Origin: Serratia symbiotica
GTDB lineage: Bacteria > Pseudomonadota > Gammaproteobacteria > Enterobacterales > Enterobacteriaceae
NCBI RefSeq assembly: GCF_000821185.2
Contig: NZ_CP050855.1
Coordinates: forward strand, 3,224,001 to 3,288,000
Reading direction: 5' to 3'
Length of the DNA: 64,000 nucleotides
Part shown: positions 18,706 through 30,393 of the stretch, piece by piece
Layout: the number at the start of each line of letters is the position of its first letter
How positions within the stretch are numbered: the first letter of the stretch is position 1
The notes under the pieces: model-generated
Seen by the model: the letters and a program-made list of their open reading frames with translations, nothing else
Told to the model about the DNA's origin: nothing
Database searches by the model: none
Program-made: the position numbers and the translations under genes

Positions 18706-19519
18706 CCCCCACGGCGCGGGTAATACAACTTGACATGCCAACACCGTGCAGGCGAGCGAGGGTCTTGTCTACCGTTTCGCGGCTGCTGTAGGGGCCGAGT
18801 ATGACACGATTCCAGCCATCACCCGTGGTGATGTGGCTTTCGATACCTTCAAACGCCAAGCGTGCGCGGACGGATTCAGCCTGATCGGTAGCGCGGAAGG
18901 AGCCGCACTGCACCGTCCATTTTTGTTTGGATCCCGTCTTGGCTTCCTGCTTAAATCTGTCCTGTTTCACTGCCGGCTTCGGTTCAATCGGAGGCTGAAC
19001 CGGTGCGCTGGTCGCTCCTTTGTTAAATAGATTGCGTGGTGGGGCGACCTGCTGTTGCTGATGGCTATTACCACGCGCAGTGGCTTGTGAAGGGGCGTTG
19101 TACGGCACCTCATTGAGTTGTGTTGGAGGCTGTTGCATATCGGCCTGCATTTGTTCCAGCAGTTTGCGCTGCTCGGCGGTCAGCGGGGTTTTGGCGTTCA
19201 CTTCACCGCCGGCTGTAGGTTCGGTTGGGGTTTGCACGCCAATCTGGCGGTTTTCCAACTCCTTGATGTATCTCCAACGCTCTTCAGGTTTTGGTGGCAG
19301 GTTATTGCTTGGGCGGTTGTTGGGCGTTGGCAGCAATGGCACGCTGTTCGGCTTGTTGTGCGTGATGAAATAGAGGCCACCAATAAAGATCACCAGCAGG
19401 GCGGCGGCCAGTGCCAGTACGGTTTTGGAGACCTTGGTAGAGCCACGTTTTTTACGGCTAGAGGGTTTGTGCCTAGCTCCTGCCACGTGTCCACGGCTTA
19501 CATAGTCTTTTTGTGCCAC
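18701..19519 (-). CDS. ftsN: Cell division protein FtsN
   Basis: A protein of 272 residues. A short basic cytoplasmic tail is followed by one membrane helix at about residues 32-53, then a long Pro/Gln-rich periplasmic linker, and a C-terminal SPOR domain at about 195-270 (begins [11 protein letters not shown], ends [12 protein letters not shown]). FtsN arrives last at the divisome and triggers septal wall synthesis through FtsA/FtsQLB; the SPOR domain binds denuded glycan. It is somewhat shorter than E. coli FtsN (319 residues) because of the linker, but the domain ends are conserved. It lies between cytR and hslV as in E. coli. Confidence 0.95.
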   Translation of the reverse strand: MAQKDYVSRGHVAGARHKPSSRKKRGSTKVSKTVLALAAALLVIFIGGLYFITHNKPNSVPLLPTPNNRPSNNLPPKPEERWRYIKELENRQIGVQTPTEPTAGGEVNAKTPLTAEQRKLLEQMQADMQQPPTQLNEVPYNAPSQATARGNSHQQQQVAPPRNLFNKGATSAPVQPPIEPKPAVKQDRFKQEAKTGSKQKWTVQCGSFRATDQAESVRARLAFEGIESHITTGDGWNRVILGPYSSRETVDKTLARLHGVGMSSCITRAVGG

Positions 19520-19584
19520 TATTATTCCGCTGTGTCATGATTAGAGGGTAAGTCTACCATGTTACTGAATCATAAGATATTTGA

Positions 19585-20613
19585 CTAGCGTTTAGGGGCA
19601 GCGGTGCTGCCCCGGATAATCAACTCGCTGTCCAATAGCCGCGAGCCACTCGCTACCTTTTGCCCATGTAGTTGCTCCAACAGTAGCAACATCGCCTGTC
19701 TGCCGATCTGGTAGCGTGGCTGTGCCACTGTGGTTAACGGTGGATCGCAATATTGTGCCAGTTTGATGTCGTCAAAGCCGACGATTGACAGATCTTGCGG
19801 CACCCGCAAGCTCATTTTTTTCGCTTGTGACAGTACGCCTATCGCCATTACATCACTATGGCAGAAGACCGCCGTAGGCGGTTTAGGCTGAACCATCAAC
19901 GCCGCCAGCGCCTGAGCGCCTGCTTCGTAGGTAAAGTCACTTCGGGTAATATAGCTGCTTTCGACGCTAATGCCATTGCGACGTAGCGCTTGAATGTAAC
20001 CTTGTAGCCGATAGTGGCTTAGTGAAATCTGTTCCGGCCCGGCGATACAGGCGATCTGCCGGTGGCCTAACTGGTATAAATAATGCACGGCCTCGAAGGC
20101 GGCGGTCAGGTTATCGATATGTACTGTTGGCAATTCCAACGCGGGGGAAAATTCGTTGGCCATCACCATCGGTGGTAGATGGCGCTGCTCTTCCTTGCTA
20201 ACGTCAATAGGCAGGTTGGAGCCTAGCAACAGCATGCCGCCTATCTGTTTGGTAATGATGAGGTTGAAGAAGGTGTGTTCCTGTTGATGTTGGTGCGCGC
20301 AGTCGCCGATCAACACCAGATAGCCCTGTTGCGTAGCAGTGTGCTCGATCCCCTGGATCACGTCGGCGAAAAATGGATCGCAGATGTCGGGGGTGATCAC
20401 TAAAATAGTGCGGGATTCCTGGCGTTTGATAGTGCGTGACAGGCCACGAAAGGAATAGCGCAAGGCCAGCACGGCCTGTTCCACTTTCTGACGCGTCGGT
20501 GTTGACACTTTTTCCGGATTCATTAGCGCGCGCGATACGGTCGCTGTTGAAACGCCTGCCATTTTAGCAACGTCTTTCATCGTCGCCATCGGTAATTTTT
20601 TCTTATTTTTCAA
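19585..20613 (-). CDS. cytR: LacI-family transcriptional repressor CytR
   Basis: A 342-residue repressor with the LacI-type helix-turn-helix in TMKDVAKMAGVSTATVSRAL (about residues 11-30) and a periplasmic-binding-like ligand domain containing ILVITPDICDPFFADVIQG. CytR represses nucleoside uptake and catabolism genes together with CRP and is released by cytidine. The sequence is collinear with E. coli CytR. It sits between priA and ftsN, the conserved order. Its residues 54-60 are more divergent than the rest, which is not unusual in the hinge. Confidence 0.94.
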   Translation of the reverse strand: MKNKKKLPMATMKDVAKMAGVSTATVSRALMNPEKVSTPTRQKVEQAVLALRYSFRGLSRTIKRQESRTILVITPDICDPFFADVIQGIEHTATQQGYLVLIGDCAHQHQQEHTFFNLIITKQIGGMLLLGSNLPIDVSKEEQRHLPPMVMANEFSPALELPTVHIDNLTAAFEAVHYLYQLGHRQIACIAGPEQISLSHYRLQGYIQALRRNGISVESSYITRSDFTYEAGAQALAALMVQPKPPTAVFCHSDVMAIGVLSQAKKMSLRVPQDLSIVGFDDIKLAQYCDPPLTTVAQPRYQIGRQAMLLLLEQLHGQKVASGSRLLDSELIIRGSTAAPKR

Positions 20614-20864
20614 AGATTATCTCCTTGCGTCAGCCCCACGTCTAAGCGACTACTGAGTTGCTGTCGGGCGGTAGAGTTATTGTCTAGCGTCATTTGCGCT
20701 TTAATATTCTGTACGCCGCGAGCAGACATTCTAAACAGAATATGTCCTAAATTTGTTACCTAATTTGCATAAAAAGTGTGAATAGAAAACGCTTTTTAGC
20801 GTTCGTCCGCAATTTCGAGGGTAAACGTTGGTATTAGAACCACTGAATCAGACTTTGATTGGCA

Positions 20865-23090
<2,226 letters not shown>

Positions 23091-23128
23091 TCAGTTTACA
23101 CGGCGCACGGGCAAATGCGCGGTTCCGA

Positions 23129-23156
23129 TTGCGTAGTACTTTTAATTCTGTATAAT
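23129..23156 (+). promoter_or_regulatory. Sigma-70 promoter of rpmE
   Basis: TTGCGT (23129-23134) and TATAAT (23151-23156) are separated by 16 bases, about 100 bases before the rpmE start. A small palindrome GGTAT-AATTCG-ATACC at 23167-23182 lies in the leader and could be regulatory. Confidence 0.65.
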
Positions 23157-23259
23157 TTAGCGCCTTTGGTATAATTCGATACCAAATTCTATTATCAACC
23201 TCGTGTGGTGTCTGGCGAAACAGGGCTGGATAGCGACACGGCCTTAACTGAGGTTTCCC

Positions 23260-23475
23260 ATGCAGCAAAGTATCCACCCAAAATACGAAGAAGTTACTGC
23301 TAACTGCTCTTGCGGTAACGTGATCAAAATTCGCTCTACTGTGGGGCACGATCTGAACCTGGACGTTTGTGGCGCATGCCATCCGTTCTACACTGGCAAG
23401 CAGCGTGATGTTGCTACCGGTGGCCGTGTAGACCGCTTCAACAAGCGTTTCAGCGTACTCGGCGCTAAGAAATAA
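23260..23475 (+). CDS. rpmE: 50S ribosomal protein L31
   Basis: A 71-residue protein of the zinc-binding (C+) type of L31. Cysteines are at positions 16 and 18 (NCSCGN) and 37 and 40 (VCGACHPF). The [20 protein letters not shown] segment is typical. L31 bridges the two ribosomal subunits and stores zinc. It diverges from priA and was convergent with metJ; the terminator between them is now split by IS copy 2. Confidence 0.98.
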   Translation: MQQSIHPKYEEVTANCSCGNVIKIRSTVGHDLNLDVCGACHPFYTGKQRDVATGGRVDRFNKRFSVLGAKK

Positions 23476-23495
23476 GATTATCCTACTGTCAGATG

Positions 23496-23512
23496 AAAAG
23501 GGCGCCGAAGGT
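23496..23512 (+). terminator. Left half of the rpmE/metJ terminator, split by IS
   Basis: AAAAGGGC before the element and GCCCTTTTCG after it (24935 onward) form the two arms of a bidirectional terminator. The apex GCCGAAGGT is the 9-bp target duplication, found at 23504-23512 and 24927-24935. Confidence 0.8.
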
Positions 23513-23557
23513 GTAATGCCGATCAGTTAAGGATCACTTGAACGATCCTACCTCTGT

Positions 23558-24916
23558 GTGAAAATCCGTAATCTCCCTGAGATTACGGATTTTTTTATGT
23601 TACTGAGTCAGGCGCTTGATGCCGTTCTTAAATTCTCTCCTAAAGAGTTTGCTGCACTGTCTGATTTGCTCTCACCTGAGCTTATCGATGAGTGCCTGGC
23701 TGATACCGGGGTCGTGACGCTTCGCAAGCGCCGTCTCCCCATGGAGATGATGGTCTGGGCTGTCGCCGGTATGTCCTTGTTCCGCTCATTTTCCATGAAT
23801 CAGTTGGTTTCACATCTCGATATTATGCTGCCGGGTAAGCGTCCTTTTGTCGCACCCAGCGCCGTGGTACAAGCCCGTCAGCGGCTCGGGGAAGATGTGG
23901 TTAGACTGGTTTTCGAGAAAACACGCCAACTCTGGTTCGAGAAAACACCGTTATCCCACTGGAACGGTCTGACATTGATGGCTGTAGACGGCACTCTGTG
24001 GAGAACACCGGACACGCCGGAAAATGATGCTGCTTTTGGACGAACAGCTAATGAGTATGCCCAGTCCGACTGGCCACAGCTGCGTATGGTCTGTCAGATG
24101 GAAGTGACCAGTCATCTGTTATCCGGTGTGAGCTTTGGCAGCGTGTCAGAAACCAGCGAAGTTGACCTTGCCGCTCAATTGGCCGGGCAGACGCAGGACC
24201 ACTCACTGACGATACTGGATAAAGGCTTCTATGCACTCGGGTTGCTTCACCACTGGTGGTCATCAGGAACAGAAAAACACTGGATGATCCCACTGCGCAA
24301 AGGCGCGCAGTATCAGGTGCGCGAGAAGCTGGGTGCAGGACATGAACTGGTCGAACTCAGCTTACCCCCTCAGGCCCGTAAGAAATGGAAAGATGCGCCT
24401 CAAACACTGACGGCGAGGTTGATAAGTAAAGAAATCAACGGAAAAACAATACAGATCCTGACGTCAATGTGCGATCCGTTACGTTACCCTAAAGCTGATA
24501 TCGTTGACCTTTACGGGCAGCGTTGGGAAATCGAGCAGGGCTTCAGAGAAATGAAACAGCATCTGTTGCAAAATGAACTGACGCTGAGAAGCAGAAAGCC
24601 AGAGCTAATAAGACAGGAACTCTGGGGTGTAGTGCTGGCTTATAACCTGCTGAGGTTCATGATGGCACAGATGGCTTACAGCCTGAAAAACGTGGAGCCT
24701 TACCAGATAGGGTTTAAACAGGCTGCACTGTATCTAACAGCGCAACTGAGCATACTGCCAGCGGTGGCTCCGGGAAAGGTGCCGAAAGTGATGAATGAAA
24801 TCCTGGCGATGGCTGAAAGCTTCGTCCTGCCAGCCCGACGGCAAAGACATTATCCAAGAGCGGTAAAAAAGAAGCCGCAACGTTACCCGTTGCGGCGTCC
24901 TCAAAAGCTTAACTGA
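23558..24916 (+). CDS. IS4-family transposase, copy 2
   Basis: The same DDE transposase as copy 1, with the three catalytic regions intact (VDGTLWRTPDT, LDKGFY, and the YREK signature). Two residues differ: Glu in TSEVDL and Pro in LPPQARK. The long frame begins at a GTG (23558). The ATG at 23597 aligns with IS4 InsG but sits immediately after a terminator-like hairpin with a run of seven T. Expression is therefore probably kept very low. Confidence 0.92.
   Translation: MKIRNLPEITDFFMLLSQALDAVLKFSPKEFAALSDLLSPELIDECLADTGVVTLRKRRLPMEMMVWAVAGMSLFRSFSMNQLVSHLDIMLPGKRPFVAPSAVVQARQRLGEDVVRLVFEKTRQLWFEKTPLSHWNGLTLMAVDGTLWRTPDTPENDAAFGRTANEYAQSDWPQLRMVCQMEVTSHLLSGVSFGSVSETSEVDLAAQLAGQTQDHSLTILDKGFYALGLLHHWWSSGTEKHWMIPLRKGAQYQVREKLGAGHELVELSLPPQARKKWKDAPQTLTARLISKEINGKTIQILTSMCDPLRYPKADIVDLYGQRWEIEQGFREMKQHLLQNELTLRSRKPELIRQELWGVVLAYNLLRFMMAQMAYSLKNVEPYQIGFKQAALYLTAQLSILPAVAPGKVPKVMNEILAMAESFVLPARRQRHYPRAVKKKPQRYPLRRPQKLN
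23561..23596 (+). terminator. Inward-facing terminator at the 5' end of IS copy 2
   Basis: A stem of at least 13 bp (AATCCGTAATCTC / GAGATTACGGATT) with a 3-base loop, followed by seven T, lies between the left end and the transposase ATG. It would stop rpmE read-through from entering the transposase. Copy 1 has the same structure at about 15045-15080 on the minus strand. Confidence 0.8.
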
Positions 24917-24945
24917 CAAGCATTACGCCGAAGGTGCCCTTTTCG

Positions 24946-25263
24946 TTAATATTCCCAGGCATCGGGATCGACACCCAGTTCACGCATCAGCACTTTTGCG
25001 GCTTCTGGTATCTCATCGCTGCGTTCTTTGCACAGGTCTTCATCATTCGGTAGCGGTTGGCCGGTAAAGGCATGCAGAAACGCTTCGCACAGCAATTCGC
25101 TGTTGGTAGCGTGGCGCAGGTTGTTCACTTGGCGACGGGTTCGTTCGTCGGTGAGAATTTTCAGCACCTTCAGTGGAATGGATACCGTGATTTTTTTTAC
25201 TTGCTCGCTTTTTTTACCGTGTTCAGCGTAAGGGCTGACATACTCGCCGTTCCACTCAGCCAT
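24946..25263 (-). CDS. metJ: Methionine repressor MetJ
   Basis: A 105-residue ribbon-helix-helix repressor. The beta-strand KKITVSIPL at about residues 23-31 contacts the MetJ box, and helix [22 protein letters not shown] follows. With S-adenosylmethionine as co-repressor, dimers bind tandem 8-bp boxes and repress met genes. It is almost identical to E. coli MetJ. It is transcribed away from metB across a shared control region and ends just beside IS copy 2. Confidence 0.98.
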   Translation of the reverse strand: MAEWNGEYVSPYAEHGKKSEQVKKITVSIPLKVLKILTDERTRRQVNNLRHATNSELLCEAFLHAFTGQPLPNDEDLCKERSDEIPEAAKVLMRELGVDPDAWEY

Positions 25264-25486
25264 AGGGCACCTTAGATTTATCAGAAAAATTACAAAATTC
25301 TAAAATTGGCCAATTATGCCCGATTTTCACTGTTCTCACTAAATAAATGTCCCTTCTGGTGCGACTCAATTTATTGAGTACTGACGCTCAATAGACCCTA
25401 TCTATGAATTCCAATTAACATTCTATCGTCATATCAAACTGACTTAATTTTAGCGGGTATTAGGGGGTTTCTCAATCTACACGCAA

Positions 25487-25518
25487 AGGTGTTTAGACGG
25501 CTAGATGTGTTGACGTCC
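25487..25518. promoter_or_regulatory. Tandem MetJ boxes in the metJ-metB control region
   Basis: Consecutive 8-base words AGACGGCT (25495), AGATGTGT (25503) and TGACGTCC (25511) resemble the MetJ consensus AGACGTCT. A weaker AGGTGTTT (25487) may be a fourth. The cluster lies about 56 bases before the metB start, where MetJ would repress metBL and autoregulate metJ. Confidence 0.8.
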
Positions 25519-25573
25519 ATATTTATTGCGACTAATCTTTGAGGCTTCTTTACCCGTATCCAGAGAGCTGAGT

Positions 25574-26734
25574 ATGACGTGTAAACTAGCCACCATTGCC
25601 GTGCGCAGCGGCCTGAATGACGACAAACAGCACGGCTGCGTTGTTCCACCGATCCATCTGTCTAGCACTTATAACTTTATTGGTTTCAACCAACCACGCG
25701 CTCATGACTATTCGCGCCGCAGCAACCCCACGCGTGACGTGGTACAACGCGCGTTGGCGGTGCTAGAAGGTGGAAGCGGTGCGGTGATGACCGCTAGCGG
25801 GATGTCGGCGCTCCACCTGGTGACGACCTTGTTGCTGAAGCCTGGTGAACTGCTAGTGGCACCGCATGACTGCTATGGCGGCAGCTACCGTTTGTTCGAT
25901 AGCCTGAACAAACGCGATGCCTACCGGGTGCTGTTTGTCGATCAGGGGAATGAAAAAGCGCTACAGCAGGCGTTAGCGCAAAAGCCGAAGTTGGTGCTGA
26001 TCGAAAGCCCCAGCAACCCGTTGCTGCGGGTGGTAGATATTGCGGCGATTTGTGACGCTGCGCATGCGGTGGGTGCGCAGGTGATGGTGGATAACACTTT
26101 TCTCAGCCCGGCGTTGCAGCAGCCGATCAAACTGGGTGCTGATCTAGTGGTTCATTCCTGCACCAAATACCTCAACGGCCACTCTGACGTGGTGGCCGGT
26201 GCGGTGATCGCCAAAGACCCGGATCTGGCGGATGAACTGGCCTGGTGGGCCAATAATATCGGGGTGACCGGCGGCGTCTTCGATAGCTATCTGCTACTAC
26301 GCGGCATGCGCACATTGTCGCTACGCATCAAGGCGGCGCAAAAAAACGCCGAAGCAATTGTCAGCTATTTACAGCAACAACCACTGGTGAAAAAGCTGTA
26401 TCATCCCTCTCTGCCTGAAACCCCAGGGCATGAAATTGCCCGTCGCCAGCAACGCGGTTTTGGTGCGATGTTGAGCTTTGAACTGGACGGTGACGAAGCA
26501 CTACTGCGTCGCTTTCTCTCTGCCCTAACGCTGTTTACGTTGGCAGAATCGTTGGGTGGCGTAGAAAGCCTGATCTCGCATGCAGCAACCATGACCCACG
26601 CCGGTATGACGTCGGAAGCACGGGCGGCGGCAGGCATCTCCGATAGCCTGCTGCGCATTTCAGTGGGTATTGAAGACAGTAAAGACTTGATTGCCGATTT
26701 GGAACGTGCTTTCCAGACGGCGGCAACGAGGTAA
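25574..26734 (+). CDS. metB: Cystathionine gamma-synthase
   Basis: A 386-residue PLP enzyme of the Cys/Met metabolism family. The start at 25574 (MTCKLATIAVRSGL) matches E. coli, whereas the longer in-frame start is unconserved. The PLP lysine is in SCTKYLNGHSDVV at about residue 198, and the substrate-binding tyrosine/arginine region HDYSRRSNPTRD is near residue 46. It joins O-succinylhomoserine and cysteine to give cystathionine, the first committed step of methionine synthesis. Two bases separate it from metL, so the two are cotranscribed and controlled by the MetJ boxes upstream. Confidence 0.97.
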   Translation: MTCKLATIAVRSGLNDDKQHGCVVPPIHLSSTYNFIGFNQPRAHDYSRRSNPTRDVVQRALAVLEGGSGAVMTASGMSALHLVTTLLLKPGELLVAPHDCYGGSYRLFDSLNKRDAYRVLFVDQGNEKALQQALAQKPKLVLIESPSNPLLRVVDIAAICDAAHAVGAQVMVDNTFLSPALQQPIKLGADLVVHSCTKYLNGHSDVVAGAVIAKDPDLADELAWWANNIGVTGGVFDSYLLLRGMRTLSLRIKAAQKNAEAIVSYLQQQPLVKKLYHPSLPETPGHEIARRQQRGFGAMLSFELDGDEALLRRFLSALTLFTLAESLGGVESLISHAATMTHAGMTSEARAAAGISDSLLRISVGIEDSKDLIADLERAFQTAATR

Positions 26735-26736
26735 GC

Positions 26737-29172
26737 ATGAATGCAATCGAGGTAGCAGAGCCAGTGAATGGGCGTCAATTGCACAAGTTTGGCGGCAGCA
26801 GCTTGGTGGATGTGAAGTGTTATCTGCGTGTGGCTGGCATCATGGCCGAATATAGTCAACCGGACGACATGATGGTGGTGTCGGCCGCTGGCAGCACCAC
26901 CAACCAATTGATTGATTGGCTAAAATTTAGCCAAAGTGATCGCCTCTCTGCGCATCAGATACAGCAAGCGCTGCGCCGTTATCACAGCGAGTTGATCAGT
27001 GGTTTGTTGCCGCCGGAGAACGCAGAGCCGTTGATCACTGAATTTACTCAGGATTTGGAACGTCTGGCGGCGTTGCTGGACGGTAAAATCACTGACGCCT
27101 GCTATGCTGAAGTGGTTGGCCACGGTGAAATTTGGTCAGCGCGTCTGATGGCGGCAGTGCTCAATAAGCGGGACATGCAGGCAGTATGGCTCGATGCGCG
27201 TGAATTCCTGTGTGCGGAGCGCGCTGCACAACCGCAGGTGGATAAGGGCCGTTCTTATCCATTGCTGCAACAGTTATTGGCGCAGCATCCGGGCAAACGT
27301 CTGGTAGTGACTGGCTTTATTTCACGTAACCACGCCGGTGAAACCGTGTTATTGGGGCGTAACGGCAGTGACTATTCCGCGACCCAAATTGGTGCATTGG
27401 CGGGTGTGGTGCGTGTGACCATCTGGAGCGATGTGGCCGGGGTATACAGCGCCGATCCACGTAAGGTGAAAGATGCCTGCCTGCTGCCATTGTTGCGGTT
27501 GGACGAGGCCAGCGAGTTGGCGCGTCTGGCAGCGCCGGTGCTGCACACCCGCACCTTGCAGCCGGTTTCTGGCAGTAATATCGATCTCCAACTGCGTTGC
27601 AGCTATCAACCTGAGCAAGGTTCGACGCGTATTGAGCGCGTGCTGGCTTCTGGCACGGGTGCCAAGATTATTACCAGTCACGATGATGTCTGCCTGATCG
27701 AGCTGTGTGTTGCCAGCCAACATGATTTCAAGCTGGCGCAACAAGAGCTGGATTTGGTGTTTAAGCGCTCGCAGATCAAACCGCTGGCGATAGGTATCCA
27801 TCCAGACCGCAATCTGGTGCAGTTATGTTACACCTCTGAAGTAGCCAGCAGCATCCTGCGCATTTTGCAGGACGCTGCGCTGCCGGGCAAGCGGCAATTG
27901 CGCGAAGGTTTGGCACTGGTGGCGATGGTAGGTGCGGGCGTGAGTAAAAACCCACTGCACAGCCATCGCTTCTATCAGCAGTTGAAAGACCAGCCAGTCG
28001 AGTTTTTCTGGCAAGCGGAAGACGGCATCAGCCTGGTGGCAGTGTTACGCCAGGGGCCGACCGGACTACTGATTCAGGGCTTGCACCAGAGTTTGTTCCG
28101 CGCTGAAAAACGTATCGGTTTGGTGTTGTTCGGCAAAGGCAATATCGGTTCACGCTGGTTAGAACTGTTTGCCCGTGAACAGAAGAACATTTCCGCCCGC
28201 AGCGGCTTTGAGTTCAGTCTAGCGGGGGTGGTGGATAGCCACCGTAGCCTACTGAACTACAGTGGGCTAGGCGCTAGCCGCGTGCTGGCGTTCTTCGAAG
28301 AAGAAGCGCAGGCGCTGGACGAAGAGTCGCTGTTCTTGTGGATGCGCGCGCACCCGTTTGATGATCTGGTGGTGCTTGACCTCACCGCCAGTGAGCACCT
28401 GGTTGAGCAATATCTGGATTTCGCCAGCTATGGCTTTCATGTGATTAGCGCCAACAAGCTGGCCGGGGCGTCGGACGGTGGCACTTATCGCCAAATCCGC
28501 GATGCTTTCGCCAAGACTGGTCGCCATTGGTTGTATAACGCTACCGTGGGGGCTGGCCTGCCGGTCAACCATACAGTGCGCGATCTGCGCGACAGCGGCG
28601 ACAGCATTCTGGCGATCAGCGGCATTTTTTCCGGCACTCTGTCTTGGCTATTCCTACAGTACGATGGCACCGTGCCGTTCACCGAATTAGTCGATCAAGC
28701 TTGGCAGCAAGGGCTGACTGAACCAGACCCACGGGTCGATCTATCCGGTCAGGACGTAATGCGCAAATTGGTGATCTTGGCGCGCGAAGCCGGCTATGGC
28801 ATTGAGCCTAATCAGGTACGGGTCGAGTCGCTGGTGCCAGCGGGCTGTGAGCAGGGTTCCATTGACCAGTTTTTTGAGAACGGCGATGCACTGAACCAGC
28901 ATATGCAGCGGCGTTTTGACGCTGCCAGAGAAATGGGGCTAGTATTGCGTCATGTAGCACGTTTTGACGCTAGCGGTAAGGCGCGGGTCGGTGTGGAAGC
29001 AGTGCGTCCTGAACACCCACTGGCTTCGCTGCTGCCGTGCGACAACGTGTTCGCTATCGAAAGCCGCTGGTATCGCGACAATCCGTTGGTGATCCGTGGG
29101 CCGGGCGCTGGCCGCGATGTGACTGCGGGCGCGATCCAGTCAGACCTAAACCGTCTGACGCAACTACTGTAA
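26737..29172 (+). CDS. metL: Bifunctional aspartokinase II / homoserine dehydrogenase II
   Basis: An 811-residue two-domain enzyme. The N-terminal aspartokinase has KFGGSS at about residues 17-22. ACT-like regulatory segments occupy the middle. The homoserine dehydrogenase half has the NAD-binding GKGNIGSRWL at about residue 465 and the conserved SANKLAGASDG at about 571. It supplies homoserine for methionine and lacks strong feedback inhibition; control is by MetJ at the transcription level. The sequence is full length compared with E. coli (810). Confidence 0.97.
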   Translation: MNAIEVAEPVNGRQLHKFGGSSLVDVKCYLRVAGIMAEYSQPDDMMVVSAAGSTTNQLIDWLKFSQSDRLSAHQIQQALRRYHSELISGLLPPENAEPLITEFTQDLERLAALLDGKITDACYAEVVGHGEIWSARLMAAVLNKRDMQAVWLDAREFLCAERAAQPQVDKGRSYPLLQQLLAQHPGKRLVVTGFISRNHAGETVLLGRNGSDYSATQIGALAGVVRVTIWSDVAGVYSADPRKVKDACLLPLLRLDEASELARLAAPVLHTRTLQPVSGSNIDLQLRCSYQPEQGSTRIERVLASGTGAKIITSHDDVCLIELCVASQHDFKLAQQELDLVFKRSQIKPLAIGIHPDRNLVQLCYTSEVASSILRILQDAALPGKRQLREGLALVAMVGAGVSKNPLHSHRFYQQLKDQPVEFFWQAEDGISLVAVLRQGPTGLLIQGLHQSLFRAEKRIGLVLFGKGNIGSRWLELFAREQKNISARSGFEFSLAGVVDSHRSLLNYSGLGASRVLAFFEEEAQALDEESLFLWMRAHPFDDLVVLDLTASEHLVEQYLDFASYGFHVISANKLAGASDGGTYRQIRDAFAKTGRHWLYNATVGAGLPVNHTVRDLRDSGDSILAISGIFSGTLSWLFLQYDGTVPFTELVDQAWQQGLTEPDPRVDLSGQDVMRKLVILAREAGYGIEPNQVRVESLVPAGCEQGSIDQFFENGDALNQHMQRRFDAAREMGLVLRHVARFDASGKARVGVEAVRPEHPLASLLPCDNVFAIESRWYRDNPLVIRGPGAGRDVTAGAIQSDLNRLTQLL

Positions 29173-29179
29173 TTCTCTA

Positions 29180-29199
29180 GGGGCGCTTCACCGCGCCCC
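29180..29199 (+). terminator. Hairpin after metL
   Basis: The stem GGGGCGC / GCGCCCC with a 6-base loop lies 7 bases after the metL stop and is followed by CGCACTTTTCC. It probably ends the metBL transcript. Confidence 0.7.
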
Positions 29200-29331
29200 C
29201 GCACTTTTCCTGCCAAATTAATGACAGCTGTTTTCATCATGAAATTCTTTCGCTTAGTGGGTGAAGATTAATCATCTTACTACTCCCACTTTCCTGTTGA
29301 CTCTTTAGCCGACCTGCGGCAATTTCTATAT

Positions 29332-29355
29332 AGACGTCTAAACGTATAGATGTTT
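29332..29355 (+). promoter_or_regulatory. MetJ boxes upstream of metF
   Basis: Three adjacent 8-base words, AGACGTCT (exact consensus), AAACGTAT and AGATGTTT, lie 40 bases before the metF start. They mark metF as a MetJ target. Confidence 0.85.
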
Positions 29356-29373
29356 ATTGTGGCAATGCAATGA

Positions 29374-30294
<921 letters not shown>

Positions 30295-30313
30295 TCCACT
30301 GATTATGCGAGCA

Positions 30314-30341
30314 GGGCGTTGTGTAAAAGCAACGCCCTTTT
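30314..30341 (+). terminator. Terminator after metF
   Basis: The stem GGGCGTTG / CAACGCCC with an 8-base loop is followed by TTTTGGG, 20 bases after the metF stop. It may also help end ppc, which converges from the right. Confidence 0.75.
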
Positions 30342-30393
30342 GGGTTTGATTGCCAACCCCCCAGCGAACAGGAGCTGTGTTGCAGCATACCCT

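Larger units (their letters stand above)
23513..24926 (+). mobile_element. IS4-family insertion sequence, copy 2
   Basis: A 1414-base element in the opposite orientation to copy 1, with the same ends (GTAATGCCGATCAG and GTAATGCTTGTCAG) and its own 9-bp duplication GCCGAAGGT. The different duplications show two independent insertions rather than one duplicated segment. With copy 1 it forms a pair of inverted repeats about 8.4 kb apart, enclosing rraA to rpmE, which recombination could invert. Confidence 0.93.
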
